Shown: in pieces, positions 8,459 through 15,708 of the stretch
Layout of the letters: each line of letters opens with the position of its first letter
How positions within the stretch are numbered: position 1 is the stretch's first letter
Origin: an uncultured Opitutaceae bacterium
GTDB lineage: Bacteria > Verrucomicrobiota > Verrucomicrobiia > Opitutales > Opitutaceae
DNA: 34,852 nt
Reading direction: 5' to 3'
Assembly: GCA_937889545.1 (NCBI GenBank)
Contig: CALAOT010000044.1
Location: forward strand, 1 to 34,852
The notes under the pieces: generated by a model
Database searches by the model: none
Told to the model about the DNA's origin: nothing
The model's input: only the letters and a program-made list of their open reading frames with translations
Translations under genes and position numbers: made by a program

Positions 8459-9073
8459 TCAGCGGGCGTCGGGGCGCTTCAGCGAGAAGGTGTCCCGCGT
8501 GGTGGCGTAGTCCTCGCCTCCGAGGCGGCCGACTAGGTCGAGCTTCCGGGCATCGGGCAGGCCCCCGGGGCCGAGCACGTCGTCGCGGACGTGCGCCGCG
8601 AGGATGCGCCCGAAGATCACGTTGGCCCCGAGCGGACCCGTGCCCACGTGGACAATCTGGAGCAGCGTGCACTCAAATGCCACAGGGGCCTGCGCGACGC
8701 GCGGCGGCCGGACCCTCACGGACGGCGCGGCGGCGATGCCGAACGCCTCGAACTCGCTCTCGCCGTAGGGAAGGAGGGACGCGGTCCTGTTCATCGGCTC
8801 GGCAAGGGCGTGCGGCACTAGGTTCACGACGAACTCGGGAACGAGCTCGATGTTGCGCACGGTGTCCTTCTTCGCGCCCTCGCGGTTGTTGGCCGGGATG
8901 AACAGGAGCGTCGGCGGGTTCGCCGTGACGCCCTGGAAGAAGCTGAACGGCGCCAGGTTGGTCCTGCCGTCCGGCGCGACCGTCGAGACCCAGGCGATGG
9001 GCCGCGGGAGGATTGTCCCCACCATCCACCGGTAGGCGTCGCGGGGCGAAAGCGCGGAGAAGTCGAGGAGCAT
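8459..9073 (-). CDS. Flavin reductase-like FMN-binding protein
   Basis: A 204-residue split-barrel protein of the flavin-reductase-like family. Typical parts are RDAYRWMVGTILPRPIAWVS near the N terminus, GRTNLAPFSFFQGVTANPPT, and FEAFGIAAAPS with the later FECTLLQIVHVG. Such proteins bind FMN and either reduce flavin with NAD(P)H for a partner oxygenase or have related redox roles; the specific job cannot be read here. No signal peptide is visible, so it is cytoplasmic. It stands alone between the convergent thioesterase and the isomerase-like gene, which lies 88 bases upstream on the same strand. Confidence 0.85.
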   Translation of the reverse strand: MLLDFSALSPRDAYRWMVGTILPRPIAWVSTVAPDGRTNLAPFSFFQGVTANPPTLLFIPANNREGAKKDTVRNIELVPEFVVNLVPHALAEPMNRTASLLPYGESEFEAFGIAAAPSVRVRPPRVAQAPVAFECTLLQIVHVGTGPLGANVIFGRILAAHVRDDVLGPGGLPDARKLDLVGRLGGEDYATTRDTFSLKRPDAR

Positions 9074-9161
9074 GGCGGCCTTCTAAAGCAAAGGACCGCG
9101 GCGGACGAGGGATTTTCCGCGTCCCGAGGAGGGGCCGCCCGGCTGCGCCCCCGCCGGGCGC

Positions 9162-10031
9162 TCAGACCGTGCAGATGGCCACCGCCTCCGCGAGCGAGGT
9201 GAACGGGTCGCGCGCCGGGATGAACTCCTGGGCGACGAAGCCCCGGTGCCCGGTCTCCTTGATCGCGCGGGCGATCGCGGCGTAATTGAGCTCCTGGGTC
9301 CCGTCGATCTCGTGGCGCCCGGGGACCCCGCCCGTGTGGTAGTGGGCGATGACGGCGTGGTTCTCCCTGATCGTGCGGATGACGTCGCCCTCCATGATCT
9401 GCATGTGGTAGATGTCGTACAGGAGCTTGAACCGCTCGGATCCGACCCGCTTCACAAGCTCAATCCCCCAGGCGGTGTGGTCGCACATGTAGTCCTTGTG
9501 GTCCACCTTGCTGTTGAGCAGCTCCATGCAGACCGTGACACGGCGCCTCTCCGCCTCCCCGACGATCTGCCTGAGCGCGACCGCGCAGTTGGCCAGGCCA
9601 AGCTCGTCGTCCATCCCGCCGCGGCTTCCGGAGAAGCAGATGACGTTGGGAAGGCCCGCTTCGGCGCAGGCCCCGATGCGGTCGATCATCCCGGGGACCA
9701 TGGCGGCATGGTGCTCCAGGCGGTTCAGGCCCTCGGGGATCCGGGTGACGCCGTTGGCCATCGCGCACGTCAGCCCGTGCCGCTGGACGACCGGCCAGTC
9801 GCCCGGATCGAGCAACTCGACGGACTCGAGCCCGATGCGCCTGGCCTCGCGGGCAAGGTCCTCCAGCGGGAACTTCTGGTAGCACCAGCGGCAGACGGAA
9901 TGGCGGAACGATCCGGTGGGGGCGGGTGCGGCTGCGGTGGCCTCGGCCTCCGCGGACCTCCCGCGCGGCAGGGCGGCCAGCACGGCCGTGCCGGCCAGCG
10001 CTTTCAGTGCGGCGCGACGGGTTATTTTCAT
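9162..10031 (-). CDS. Tat-exported hydroxypyruvate-isomerase-like TIM barrel protein
   Basis: A 289-residue protein. It opens with a twin-arginine signal (ITRRAALKALAGTAVLAALP), so it is probably folded in the cytoplasm and exported by Tat. The rest is a xylose-isomerase-like TIM barrel of the hydroxypyruvate isomerase group. Likely metal ligands are Glu in CMELLNSK, Asp in LLYDIYHMQ, a His in IAHYHTGG and Glu in VAQEFIPAR. The conserved CRWCYQKFPLEDLAREA segment follows the signal. Family members isomerise hydroxypyruvate/tartronate semialdehyde or related sugar acids; in Verrucomicrobiota and Planctomycetota many are exported with unknown substrates, so only the fold class is firm. The gene appears monocistronic. 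Confidence 0.85.
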   Translation of the reverse strand: MKITRRAALKALAGTAVLAALPRGRSAEAEATAAAPAPTGSFRHSVCRWCYQKFPLEDLAREARRIGLESVELLDPGDWPVVQRHGLTCAMANGVTRIPEGLNRLEHHAAMVPGMIDRIGACAEAGLPNVICFSGSRGGMDDELGLANCAVALRQIVGEAERRRVTVCMELLNSKVDHKDYMCDHTAWGIELVKRVGSERFKLLYDIYHMQIMEGDVIRTIRENHAVIAHYHTGGVPGRHEIDGTQELNYAAIARAIKETGHRGFVAQEFIPARDPFTSLAEAVAICTV

Positions 10032-10155
10032 CTTCTTGGGGCCGCCATGCTGCGGATTCCCGCCGCGGCCCTAAAGACTAATCGGCAAGGCCGCGCGTTC
10101 GGCCGCATTCATTCACCTGCAAGACTCTGCCGATCAATGGCGCCCGGCAGCGTCT

Positions 10156-10329
10156 TCAGCCGCCCTGTGCCGTGGCCAGGTGCCACATCCCGCAGTGGGG
10201 GCAGAGATAGGCCTTTCGCTGGCGCTCGACGCCGGCGACCAGGGCCGCGTCGAGGGCGTCGCCCTGGCTGCGGTACCTGCGCTTGCGGAAGCACCTCAGC
10301 TGTCTCGCTTCTCGCGTTGGCTCCTTCAA
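10156..10329 (-). CDS. Small zinc-ribbon-like protein, 57 residues
   Basis: A short frame that is easily overlooked. With a TTG start at 10329 it encodes 57 residues: a basic N-terminal half (LRCFRKRRYRSQGDA with C13), a short Ala-rich helix, and the ending KAYLCPHCGMWHLAT with C43, C46 and H50. This layout (one early Cys, a helix, then YxCPxCGxWHL at the end) recurs in tiny uncharacterised proteins of bacteria and phages and suggests a single zinc site from C13, C43, C46 and H50. The function is unknown; nucleic-acid binding is plausible from the charge. An in-frame stop lies 12 codons above the TTG, and no ATG or GTG is available. Between 10032 and 10155, and between 10330 and 10505, I see no further gene. 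Confidence 0.55.
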   Translation of the reverse strand: MKEPTREARQLRCFRKRRYRSQGDALDAALVAGVERQRKAYLCPHCGMWHLATAQGG

Positions 10330-10505
10330 GGGACCAAAGGGTTGGCCGGCGGAATCCGGGGGTCAAACATTTCGACTGGAGTCCGCCCCGGACCCATGCC
10401 CCCGGGCTGGAACGCGACCAGTCCCGGCGCGACCGCATTGGGTGATAACCCCATTTTCTTAGACCGCCTGGAGGGCTAAGATTCCAGCCAGATATGGATG
10501 GCCCA

Positions 10506-11009
10506 ATGAAAACGCTCCGCTTTACCACGTTGGTGACCGCCGCCATCGGCCTCGCCGCGTTCCTCGCCTCAGGCTGCTCGAACAAGGATAGGGCCGCTTC
10601 GGCCCAACCGGCCGTGGCGGTCCAGGCACCGCCTGTGCCGGTGGTCCGGAGGGACATGGCCCCGGCCCCTGCCGTCGCGGCCTCGGCCTCCGCCTCGTGG
10701 GACGCCATCAATGGATTCACCTACGAGCAACGTGCCGACTTCGCTGCTGGGGTTGTCCGGTTGGAAAGCCAGCTCGACGGCCAGATCAACGAGCTGAATG
10801 CCAAGCGCGCGGCCATGACGGCGGGCACCAAGGACTGGGATTTCGCGATGGGGGAAATGACCCACGCAAGATCCTACCTGCAGTCCATGGCCGCCGAGGT
10901 GAGCGGTGCGACACCCGACACCTGGAGTCAGGAAAAGGAGAAGGTCAACCAGGCTTGGCTAAAGGCGCAGGAAGCGTACGAGAAGGTCAGGACCAGCACG
11001 ACCAACTGA
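10506..11009 (+). CDS. Putative lipoprotein with helical C-terminal domain
   Basis: From the ATG at 10506 it encodes 167 residues: a lipoprotein signal (MKTLRFTTLVTAAIGLAAF then LASG|C with the lipidated Cys at 24), an Ala/Pro-rich linker, and a charged, probably coiled-coil region from about residue 65 to the end (AAGVVRLESQLDGQINELNAK ... EKEKVNQAWLKAQEAYEKV). An in-frame ATG at 10494 would add four residues. I do not recognise a characterised family. The protein should be anchored in the outer or inner membrane, facing the periplasm. It converges on the cls operon, and with the yqjDE-type and Dps genes nearby an envelope-stress role is a reasonable guess only. Confidence 0.72.
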   Translation: MKTLRFTTLVTAAIGLAAFLASGCSNKDRAASAQPAVAVQAPPVPVVRRDMAPAPAVAASASASWDAINGFTYEQRADFAAGVVRLESQLDGQINELNAKRAAMTAGTKDWDFAMGEMTHARSYLQSMAAEVSGATPDTWSQEKEKVNQAWLKAQEAYEKVRTSTTN

Positions 11010-11053
11010 CCTTCGGGAAGACTTCGCGAGGGCTGCGCGGGCGGGATGCGCGT

Positions 11054-11070
11054 CGCCACCCGGGGTGGCG
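11054..11070. terminator. Hairpin between convergent genes
   Basis: A perfect 7-bp stem, CGCCACC (11054-11060) with GGTGGCG (11064-11070), closes a three-base loop in the 65-base gap between the lipoprotein gene and cls. It could slow transcription from both sides, but no T run follows on either strand, so the terminator reading is weak. Confidence 0.3.
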
Positions 11071-11074
11071 GCGG

Positions 11075-12502
11075 TCACAGCATCGGCGACAGGGGCCTGA
11101 GCGCAGCCTCCAGGAACTTCGTCCGGAAAGGCCGGCGCGCGAAGGCCGCCTGGTCGATTTCCCGGCAAAGGCCAAAATCGTGTTCGAGGATCCGTGCGAG
11201 TTCGCCGTTCCGCTCTGCGGAGTGGAAGAGCAAGTTGAGCTCGAAGTTCAGCCGCATGGACCGGTAGTCGAGATTGGCCGAGCCGACCATCGCCCACTGG
11301 TCGTCTGCCAGCATGATCTTGGCGTGGTTGATGCCGACCGAGTATTCAAAGATGCGCACGCCGGCGGCGAGCAGCTGGCCGTAATAGGAGCGTCCGACGG
11401 TCACCAGCCACGGGTGATCGTTCTTTTCGGAAATGAGCAGCCGCACGTCGACGCCGCGGCTGGCGGCGAGCTCGAGGGCGGCGAGGATGACGTCGTCCGG
11501 CACGAAGTAGCCGGTGGCAATCCAGACGCGGTCGCTGGCCTCGTTCAGGAGGCTGACGATCGACTTGCTGATGGGTTCGTTCCGGCGGTCCGGGCCGCCC
11601 AGCACAACATGCACGAGATGCCGCGCGCGCCCCGTGGCCACCGGGAAATAGGCGGTTGCGGAGATCTTCTCTCCGGTGGCGAAAAACCAGTCGTCGGCAA
11701 ACACATCCTGCAGCTCGCTGACCACCTGCCCGTCGGCCTCCACCTGCACGTCGCGCCAGTGGCCGAGATCGGCGTCGAGGCCTTCGTATTCCCTCCCGAT
11801 GTTCATGCCGCCGACGAACGCGATGGCGCCGTCGACAATCTGGAGCTTGCGATGGTTCCTGAGATTGAGGAAGAAGCGGTTGCGGTTCGGGTCCAGGCTC
11901 TGAAACCATGAAAAATGGCCGCCGGCCGCCTTGAAATCCTCCAGCAGGCCCTCGGTGAGGCCGTGGGAGCCGACGCCGTCCAGCAGCAGGCGGACGATGA
12001 CGCCGCGGCGGGCGGCATCGTTTAGCAGCCGCAGGAACCTCAGGCCCGTCTCGTCCCCGTTCCAGATGTAGAACTCGAGGTGCACATGGTGCTTTGCCTC
12101 CCGGATCCTCGCTTCAAGAGAGGAATAGAAGTCACTTGAGTCGCGAAGGATTCGGAGGTTTTCCGCTGAACTGACGGGAAGGTGATTGATGCGGGAAAGC
12201 AGCTGCAGGAACTGGCGGTCCCGGCGAGGCAGCCTCTGCAAAAGCCCGGTGGTGGCGTCATCCGTGGAGCCAGAGGTGACGCGCTGGCGGATGGACCGCG
12301 CGGAAAACAGGCCGCGCCGTTTGAGCCGCCGGCGCCTCAACCGGTCGGTGCCGATTGCGAAATAGGCCAGGGCGCCGATGAATGGGATAAAGACAATGGC
12401 CCAGAGCCACGCGAGCGTCGCCGACGGGCGCTTCTTGAGCAGCAGGAGATGCGGGATGAACGCCCAGGTCGCGAAGTAACAGACGAGCAAGGCTGTCTTC
12501 AT
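11075..12502 (-). CDS. cls: Cardiolipin synthase, phospholipase D family
   Basis: A 475-residue membrane enzyme. Two N-terminal membrane segments (about 4-22 and 31-52) are followed by two phospholipase D catalytic motifs: H217-x-K219 ... D224 in NHRKLQIVDG and H393-x-K395 ... D400 in NHAKIMLADD, each with the downstream GGMN or GSANLD box. Length and layout match bacterial cardiolipin synthases, which join two phosphatidylglycerol molecules, or use phosphatidylethanolamine in ClsC-type enzymes. The ATG at 12502 is preferred over the GTG at 12511. The gene lies 26 bases downstream of the yqjK-like gene and is probably the last gene of the yqjDEK-cls operon, suggesting coupling of membrane composition to stress. 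Confidence 0.93.
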   Translation of the reverse strand: MKTALLVCYFATWAFIPHLLLLKKRPSATLAWLWAIVFIPFIGALAYFAIGTDRLRRRRLKRRGLFSARSIRQRVTSGSTDDATTGLLQRLPRRDRQFLQLLSRINHLPVSSAENLRILRDSSDFYSSLEARIREAKHHVHLEFYIWNGDETGLRFLRLLNDAARRGVIVRLLLDGVGSHGLTEGLLEDFKAAGGHFSWFQSLDPNRNRFFLNLRNHRKLQIVDGAIAFVGGMNIGREYEGLDADLGHWRDVQVEADGQVVSELQDVFADDWFFATGEKISATAYFPVATGRARHLVHVVLGGPDRRNEPISKSIVSLLNEASDRVWIATGYFVPDDVILAALELAASRGVDVRLLISEKNDHPWLVTVGRSYYGQLLAAGVRIFEYSVGINHAKIMLADDQWAMVGSANLDYRSMRLNFELNLLFHSAERNGELARILEHDFGLCREIDQAAFARRPFRTKFLEAALRPLSPML

Positions 12503-12528
12503 GCTAGGCACGGCTCCATGGCCGTGGA

Positions 12529-12846
12529 TCAGCCCCGGCGAGGCAAACTCCGGACTTCAGCCATGCCGCGCACCGCGCCAAGAACGAGCGGCCCCCATCG
12601 CATCAGCGCGCCAAGCACCCGTGCGCTGCGGCTGGGCCGGCGTTTCAGCAGGAAGCCCAGCGGCACGGCCGCGATCTTGACGAAGGGTGACAGCTGCCGC
12701 CACCGGGCGATCCCCCGGTCGAGCGTCTCGAGCGGCCGGGCAACGCGGGCGGCGGCCGCGCAGCACCGCTCGCGCCGCACACAGATGCGGTCCAGCAGGT
12801 CGGCCTTACTCACGGCGAGGGCCGTCAATTCCTTCCGCGGATACAT
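12529..12846 (-). CDS. YqjK-like small protein
   Basis: From the ATG at 12846 it encodes 105 residues: a helical region rich in Arg (KADLLDRICVRRERCCAAAARVARPLETLD), then a weakly hydrophobic helix and a segment ending in MRWGPLVLGAVRGM. Composition and pattern resemble the YqjK family, and it occupies the same place after YqjD- and YqjE-like genes as in Escherichia coli. Its first 22 bases overlap the end of the yqjE-like gene, which suggests coupled translation. The biochemical function of YqjK is not established. The sequence similarity alone is weak; the gene order carries most of the assignment. Confidence 0.65.
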   Translation of the reverse strand: MYPRKELTALAVSKADLLDRICVRRERCCAAAARVARPLETLDRGIARWRQLSPFVKIAAVPLGFLLKRRPSRSARVLGALMRWGPLVLGAVRGMAEVRSLPRRG

Positions 12847-13214
12847 GTGCGGTCTTCCTCGAGTTCCTGCAGCGTGGCTGCCAGGATCCCGGGCTGGCGC
12901 GCCAGATAGCGGCGGAACGCGACAATGAGCACTATGAGCGCCGCTATGTAGGCCAGCGCGAGTCCCCCGAGCACGGCGATCCGGGCGCTCTCCCAAAAAA
13001 GATAGACAAGCGTGAGGCTGGCGAAGGTCGCAGCCATCGCGCCAGCGAAAATGACCGCGCTGATCCAGAAGAGGGTCCGGACCAGCCGCAGTTTTTCCTC
13101 CTGGAGCTCGATCGAGATCAGGCCGAGGCGCTCCTGTGCGCCGGAGAGGATACCTTCAGCGAGCGTCCGGAGCGAACCCAACATGCCCGGCGGGGCGGGG
13201 GACTCGGTTTCCAT
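12825..13214 (-). CDS. Phage holin superfamily III-like membrane protein (YqjE type)
   Basis: A 129-residue protein starting at the ATG at 13214. An N-terminal amphipathic region (GSLRTLAEGILSGAQERLGL then ISIELQEEKLRLVR) is followed by two membrane segments (TLFWISAVIFAGAMAATFAS and AVLGGLALAYIAALIVLIV) and a charged tail LQELEEDR. This is the architecture of the PF07332 family, named after phage holins but mostly chromosomal and associated with stress operons as YqjE. It is an inner-membrane protein, not a lysis protein in this setting, as there is no phage gene nearby. It follows the yqjD-like gene by 13 bases. Confidence 0.82.
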   Translation of the reverse strand: METESPAPPGMLGSLRTLAEGILSGAQERLGLISIELQEEKLRLVRTLFWISAVIFAGAMAATFASLTLVYLFWESARIAVLGGLALAYIAALIVLIVAFRRYLARQPGILAATLQELEEDRTCIRGRN

Positions 13215-13227
13215 GGCGCAAGCGCGC

Positions 13228-13560
13228 TTATTTGCCGCGGCGGCCCACGAGCAGGCCGATGAGCAGGCCGACGCCGGCCGCCAACGCGACTGACTGGTAC
13301 GGGTTGGCGCGGATCGTCTCGTCGGCATATTTCCCGCCGGCGACGACCCTTTTCTTCGCGGTCGCATAGAGTTCGGCGAAACGCTCCTGCGCGGCCTCGA
13401 AGCGTTCGCGCAGCGCGCTACCGGCCTCCCCGTTGCCTGCGCCCTCGGAGGAATCCGAGGCATCCAGGAGCTTCTGTGCCTCGGTCACGAGGGTGCGGAC
13501 ATCGGAGATGAACGTTTCGGGTGTCTGCTCATGTGTGGCTGCGGATCGACTGTTTTTCAT
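13228..13560 (-). CDS. DUF883 family protein (YqjD/ElaB type)
   Basis: A 110-residue protein. The first two thirds form a soluble helical region (FISDVRTLVTEAQKLLDASD ... LRERFEAAQERFAELYATAK); the end is the family hallmark RANPYQSVALAAGVGLLIG (about 85-102) and a basic tail GRRGK. YqjD and ElaB of Escherichia coli are stationary-phase proteins held in the inner membrane by this C-terminal helix and bind ribosomes through the N-terminal part; transfer of that role to this homologue is inference. It is the first gene of a minus-strand operon with the yqjE-like, yqjK-like and cls genes and is divergent from dps. Confidence 0.88.
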   Translation of the reverse strand: MKNSRSAATHEQTPETFISDVRTLVTEAQKLLDASDSSEGAGNGEAGSALRERFEAAQERFAELYATAKKRVVAGGKYADETIRANPYQSVALAAGVGLLIGLLVGRRGK

Positions 13561-13667
13561 AGTGATATATTCTAGACAGGTGAAGTGCGGGTGAGTTACC
13601 GCAGATTGCGGCTTGGTGATCTCGCTTCGCCCTTCGAGGGAGCATACGGCGCCGGGCGCTAAGCGGC

Positions 13668-13721
13668 AATGGGGTGTTGTCCCCCGCCGGGGCTGATGGG
13701 GTGTTCACCCCATAAAGCCCC
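13668..13721. promoter_or_regulatory. Strong nested hairpin and partial copy in the yqjD-dps divergent region
   Basis: At 13696-13713 is the near-perfect palindrome ATGGGGTG-TT-CACCCCAT. It is nested in an outer arm GGGGCT (13689-13694) pairing with AGCCCC (13716-13721), giving about 14 bp of stem with a small internal asymmetry. At 13668-13685 is a related but imperfect copy sharing ATGGGGTGTT. The site lies about 65 bases before the dps start and about 130 bases before yqjD, so it could be an operator for a dimeric regulator serving one or both directions, or an RNA hairpin in the dps leader. No known operator consensus was recognised. Confidence 0.45.
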
Positions 13722-13786
13722 TTGGCGCGGGACGATAGCATTGCCCCGATGACGACCCGCACCGCACGGCGATTGGACGAGAGGCC

Positions 13787-14314
13787 GTGAATACCAAGAT
13801 CGATGTCCCGGGTGCATCCCGCTGCGAGGTTGGGCGGATCATCAACCTCCTTCTCGCCGACGAATTCGTGCTTTATACCGCGACGCGGGGTTTTCACTGG
13901 AACGTGGCCGGCCGGGATCTGGCATGCCTTCACGATCTTCTTGAGGAGCAGTTCGGGCAGGTCGCCGAGAGGATTGAACGGCTTGTCGATCGCTCATGCG
14001 CCATCGGCGTGTGGCCGAGCGGGGGACTGGGTGACCTCGCGACGGCCGCCCGGATCGACTCTGATCCGAGCGCGGACCTTCCAGCCGAGGCCATGGTCGC
14101 CGAGTTGCACGGCCTTCACGGGGGCCTTGCGACGCAGTTGCGCACGGACATCCACATCTGCACCAGGCGCTGCCGCGATCCAGGCATCATCGAGGATCTC
14201 CTCGGGCTGAAGTCATTCCACGAGGAGACGGCGGGATCATTGCAGGCCTTGCTGGCGAAGCGCAACGAGAGCTCCGACGCCGGCGGCGCGCCGTTGCTAC
14301 TGGCCGGCATTTAG
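13787..14314 (+). CDS. dps: Dps-like ferritin (DNA-binding protein from starved cells family)
   Basis: A 175-residue protein starting at a GTG at 13787. The four-helix Dps/ferritin fold is marked by RGFHWNVAGRDLACLHDLLEEQ with H37 and H49 and continues with RIERLVDRSCAIGVWPSGGL. In classical Dps the intersubunit ferroxidase centre uses two His, an Asp and a Glu; here the two acidic places appear as E64 and D68, that is with Asp and Glu exchanged. The protein should form a cytoplasmic dodecamer that oxidises and stores iron and protects DNA from peroxide. A Lys-rich N-terminal DNA-binding tail is not obvious. It is divergent from the yqjD-led operon and preceded by a strong hairpin. Confidence 0.86.
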   Translation: MNTKIDVPGASRCEVGRIINLLLADEFVLYTATRGFHWNVAGRDLACLHDLLEEQFGQVAERIERLVDRSCAIGVWPSGGLGDLATAARIDSDPSADLPAEAMVAELHGLHGGLATQLRTDIHICTRRCRDPGIIEDLLGLKSFHEETAGSLQALLAKRNESSDAGGAPLLLAGI

Positions 14315-14463
14315 GCCCGGGGACCGGTCTCGCGGCCCCGGCGCCCCGCCCGCCTGGGGCCCAACTGCGCGGGGAAAGGCCCGAGGGGCCGCCCCGCCGA
14401 GCATTTCACTCGCCTCGGATGGCGGCCTTCGGCTAGTCAGGTCTTCCATCCCGCATCCCTCCC

Positions 14464-15708
14464 TTGAAACGATTCAGCAGCGAAGCGAGCACGCTCCAGT
14501 GGATTGACCGGCGGGTCGGCGTGCCCGTCTGCATGATCCTGACGCTTTTCCGGCGCATCGGCGGCCTCCTTGGCGGGCCCGGGCCGGGCGGCCCGGTCTC
14601 CAGCATCCTTATCCTCAAGCTGGCGGAGCAGGGCTCGACGGTGCTCGCGCACGAGGCCATACGCCGGGCGGTCGCCCGCGTCGGCAGGGCCAACGTCCAT
14701 TTCCTGGTCTTTGAGGAGAACCGCTTCATCGTCGACCTGATCGGCCTCATCCCGCGGGAAAACGTCCACGAGGTCCGGACCCGTTCGGCCTGGGCCATGA
14801 TGGCGAGCGGGATGCGGGCCCTGGCCGCCATCCGGCGCAGGCGGTTCGACGCGTGCATCGACATGGAGTTCTTCGCGCGGTTCTCGGCGGCCATCGCCTA
14901 CCTGACAGGGGCGCGCAACAGGGTGGGGTTCCACGCCTACTTCGGGGAGGGGCCCTACCGCGGCGACCTGATGACGCACCGGGTGCTCTACAACCCCCAC
15001 CTGCACACGAGCAGGACCTTCACGAGCCTCGTCCTCGCCCTCGACGCCGACCCGGGGCGGTTCCCGACATTCGGCGTCGTCGCGCCGGAGAGCCCGCCCC
15101 TGCCGGCCTTTCAGTCCGATCCCGGCGAGGGGCCGGCCGTGGCGAGCATGCTCGGCGGGCTGGGCGTGCCCCCTGCGGGCCGCCTCGTGGTGCTCAACGC
15201 CAACGCGAGCGACCTCCTGCCGCTTCGCAAGTGGGACCCGAGGAACTACGAGGCCCTGGCCGCGCGGCTCATCCGGGAGTTTCCCGACGTGTGGGTCGGC
15301 TTCTCGGGTTCGCCCGAGGAGGCCCCCCGCGTGGCGGAGATAGCCCGCGCGGTCGGGTCCCCCCGGAGCTTGTGCCTCGCGGGGCGAACGACTCTCCGGG
15401 AGCTCCTCGTCGTCTTCGGCCTCGCGGAGGTCCTGGTCACGAACGACAGCGGCCCCGCCCACTTCGCGGCGCTGACGAAGATCGACGTCGTCGCCCTCTT
15501 CGGCCCCGAGACCCCGCTCCTGTTCGCGGCGCCCGGCCCCCGGAGCCATTCGATCTGGGCCGGCATCGCGTGCAGCCCCTGCATCAACGCGTTCAACAAC
15601 CGTCAGACGGGCTGCAGGGACAACGTCTGCATGCAGCGCATCACGGTGGACCAGGTCTTCGAGACCGTCAGCCGGATCCTTGCCGCGCGCCTCAGCTCCC
15701 GGGCCTGA
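14464..15708 (+). CDS. Glycosyltransferase family 9 (heptosyltransferase-like)
   Basis: A 414-residue GT-B protein. An extended N-terminal region (DRRVGVPVCMILTLFRRIGG) precedes ILILKLAEQGSTVLAHEAI, where the family usually has its first nucleotide-fold strand; the C-terminal donor domain contains VVLNANASD, VWVGFSGSPEE and NDSGPAHFAALT, the last being the conserved family 9 signature. Cysteines cluster near the end (IACSPCINAFNN, GCRDNVCMQ). Family 9 enzymes transfer ADP-heptose or other sugars to lipopolysaccharide; the donor and acceptor here are unknown. TTG at 14464 is the only start that includes the conserved N-terminal region, since an in-frame stop lies at 14434; an internal ATG exists at codon 24. 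The gene overlaps the end of the opposite GH27 gene by 17 bases. Confidence 0.85.
   Translation: MKRFSSEASTLQWIDRRVGVPVCMILTLFRRIGGLLGGPGPGGPVSSILILKLAEQGSTVLAHEAIRRAVARVGRANVHFLVFEENRFIVDLIGLIPRENVHEVRTRSAWAMMASGMRALAAIRRRRFDACIDMEFFARFSAAIAYLTGARNRVGFHAYFGEGPYRGDLMTHRVLYNPHLHTSRTFTSLVLALDADPGRFPTFGVVAPESPPLPAFQSDPGEGPAVASMLGGLGVPPAGRLVVLNANASDLLPLRKWDPRNYEALAARLIREFPDVWVGFSGSPEEAPRVAEIARAVGSPRSLCLAGRTTLRELLVVFGLAEVLVTNDSGPAHFAALTKIDVVALFGPETPLLFAAPGPRSHSIWAGIACSPCINAFNNRQTGCRDNVCMQRITVDQVFETVSRILAARLSSRA

Noticed and set aside
10109..10720. A 203-codon minus-strand frame across the lipoprotein start
   Set aside because: It overlaps the lipoprotein signal sequence and uses a different frame from the zinc-ribbon protein; its translation is low complexity.
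11010..11074. Full rho-independent terminator for the lipoprotein or cls gene
   Set aside because: The hairpin at 11054-11070 has no T run on either strand, so only a weak hairpin call was kept.
12825..13214. Phage lysis module, because of the holin-like family name
   Set aside because: The YqjE-type family is chromosomal, and no endolysin, structural or integrase gene is near; the neighbours are the yqjD- and yqjK-like genes.
13720..13750. Sigma-54-like promoter (TTGGCGCGG ... CATTGC) before dps
   Set aside because: The distance between the GG and GC elements is 17 bases instead of 10, so it does not fit the -24/-12 pattern.
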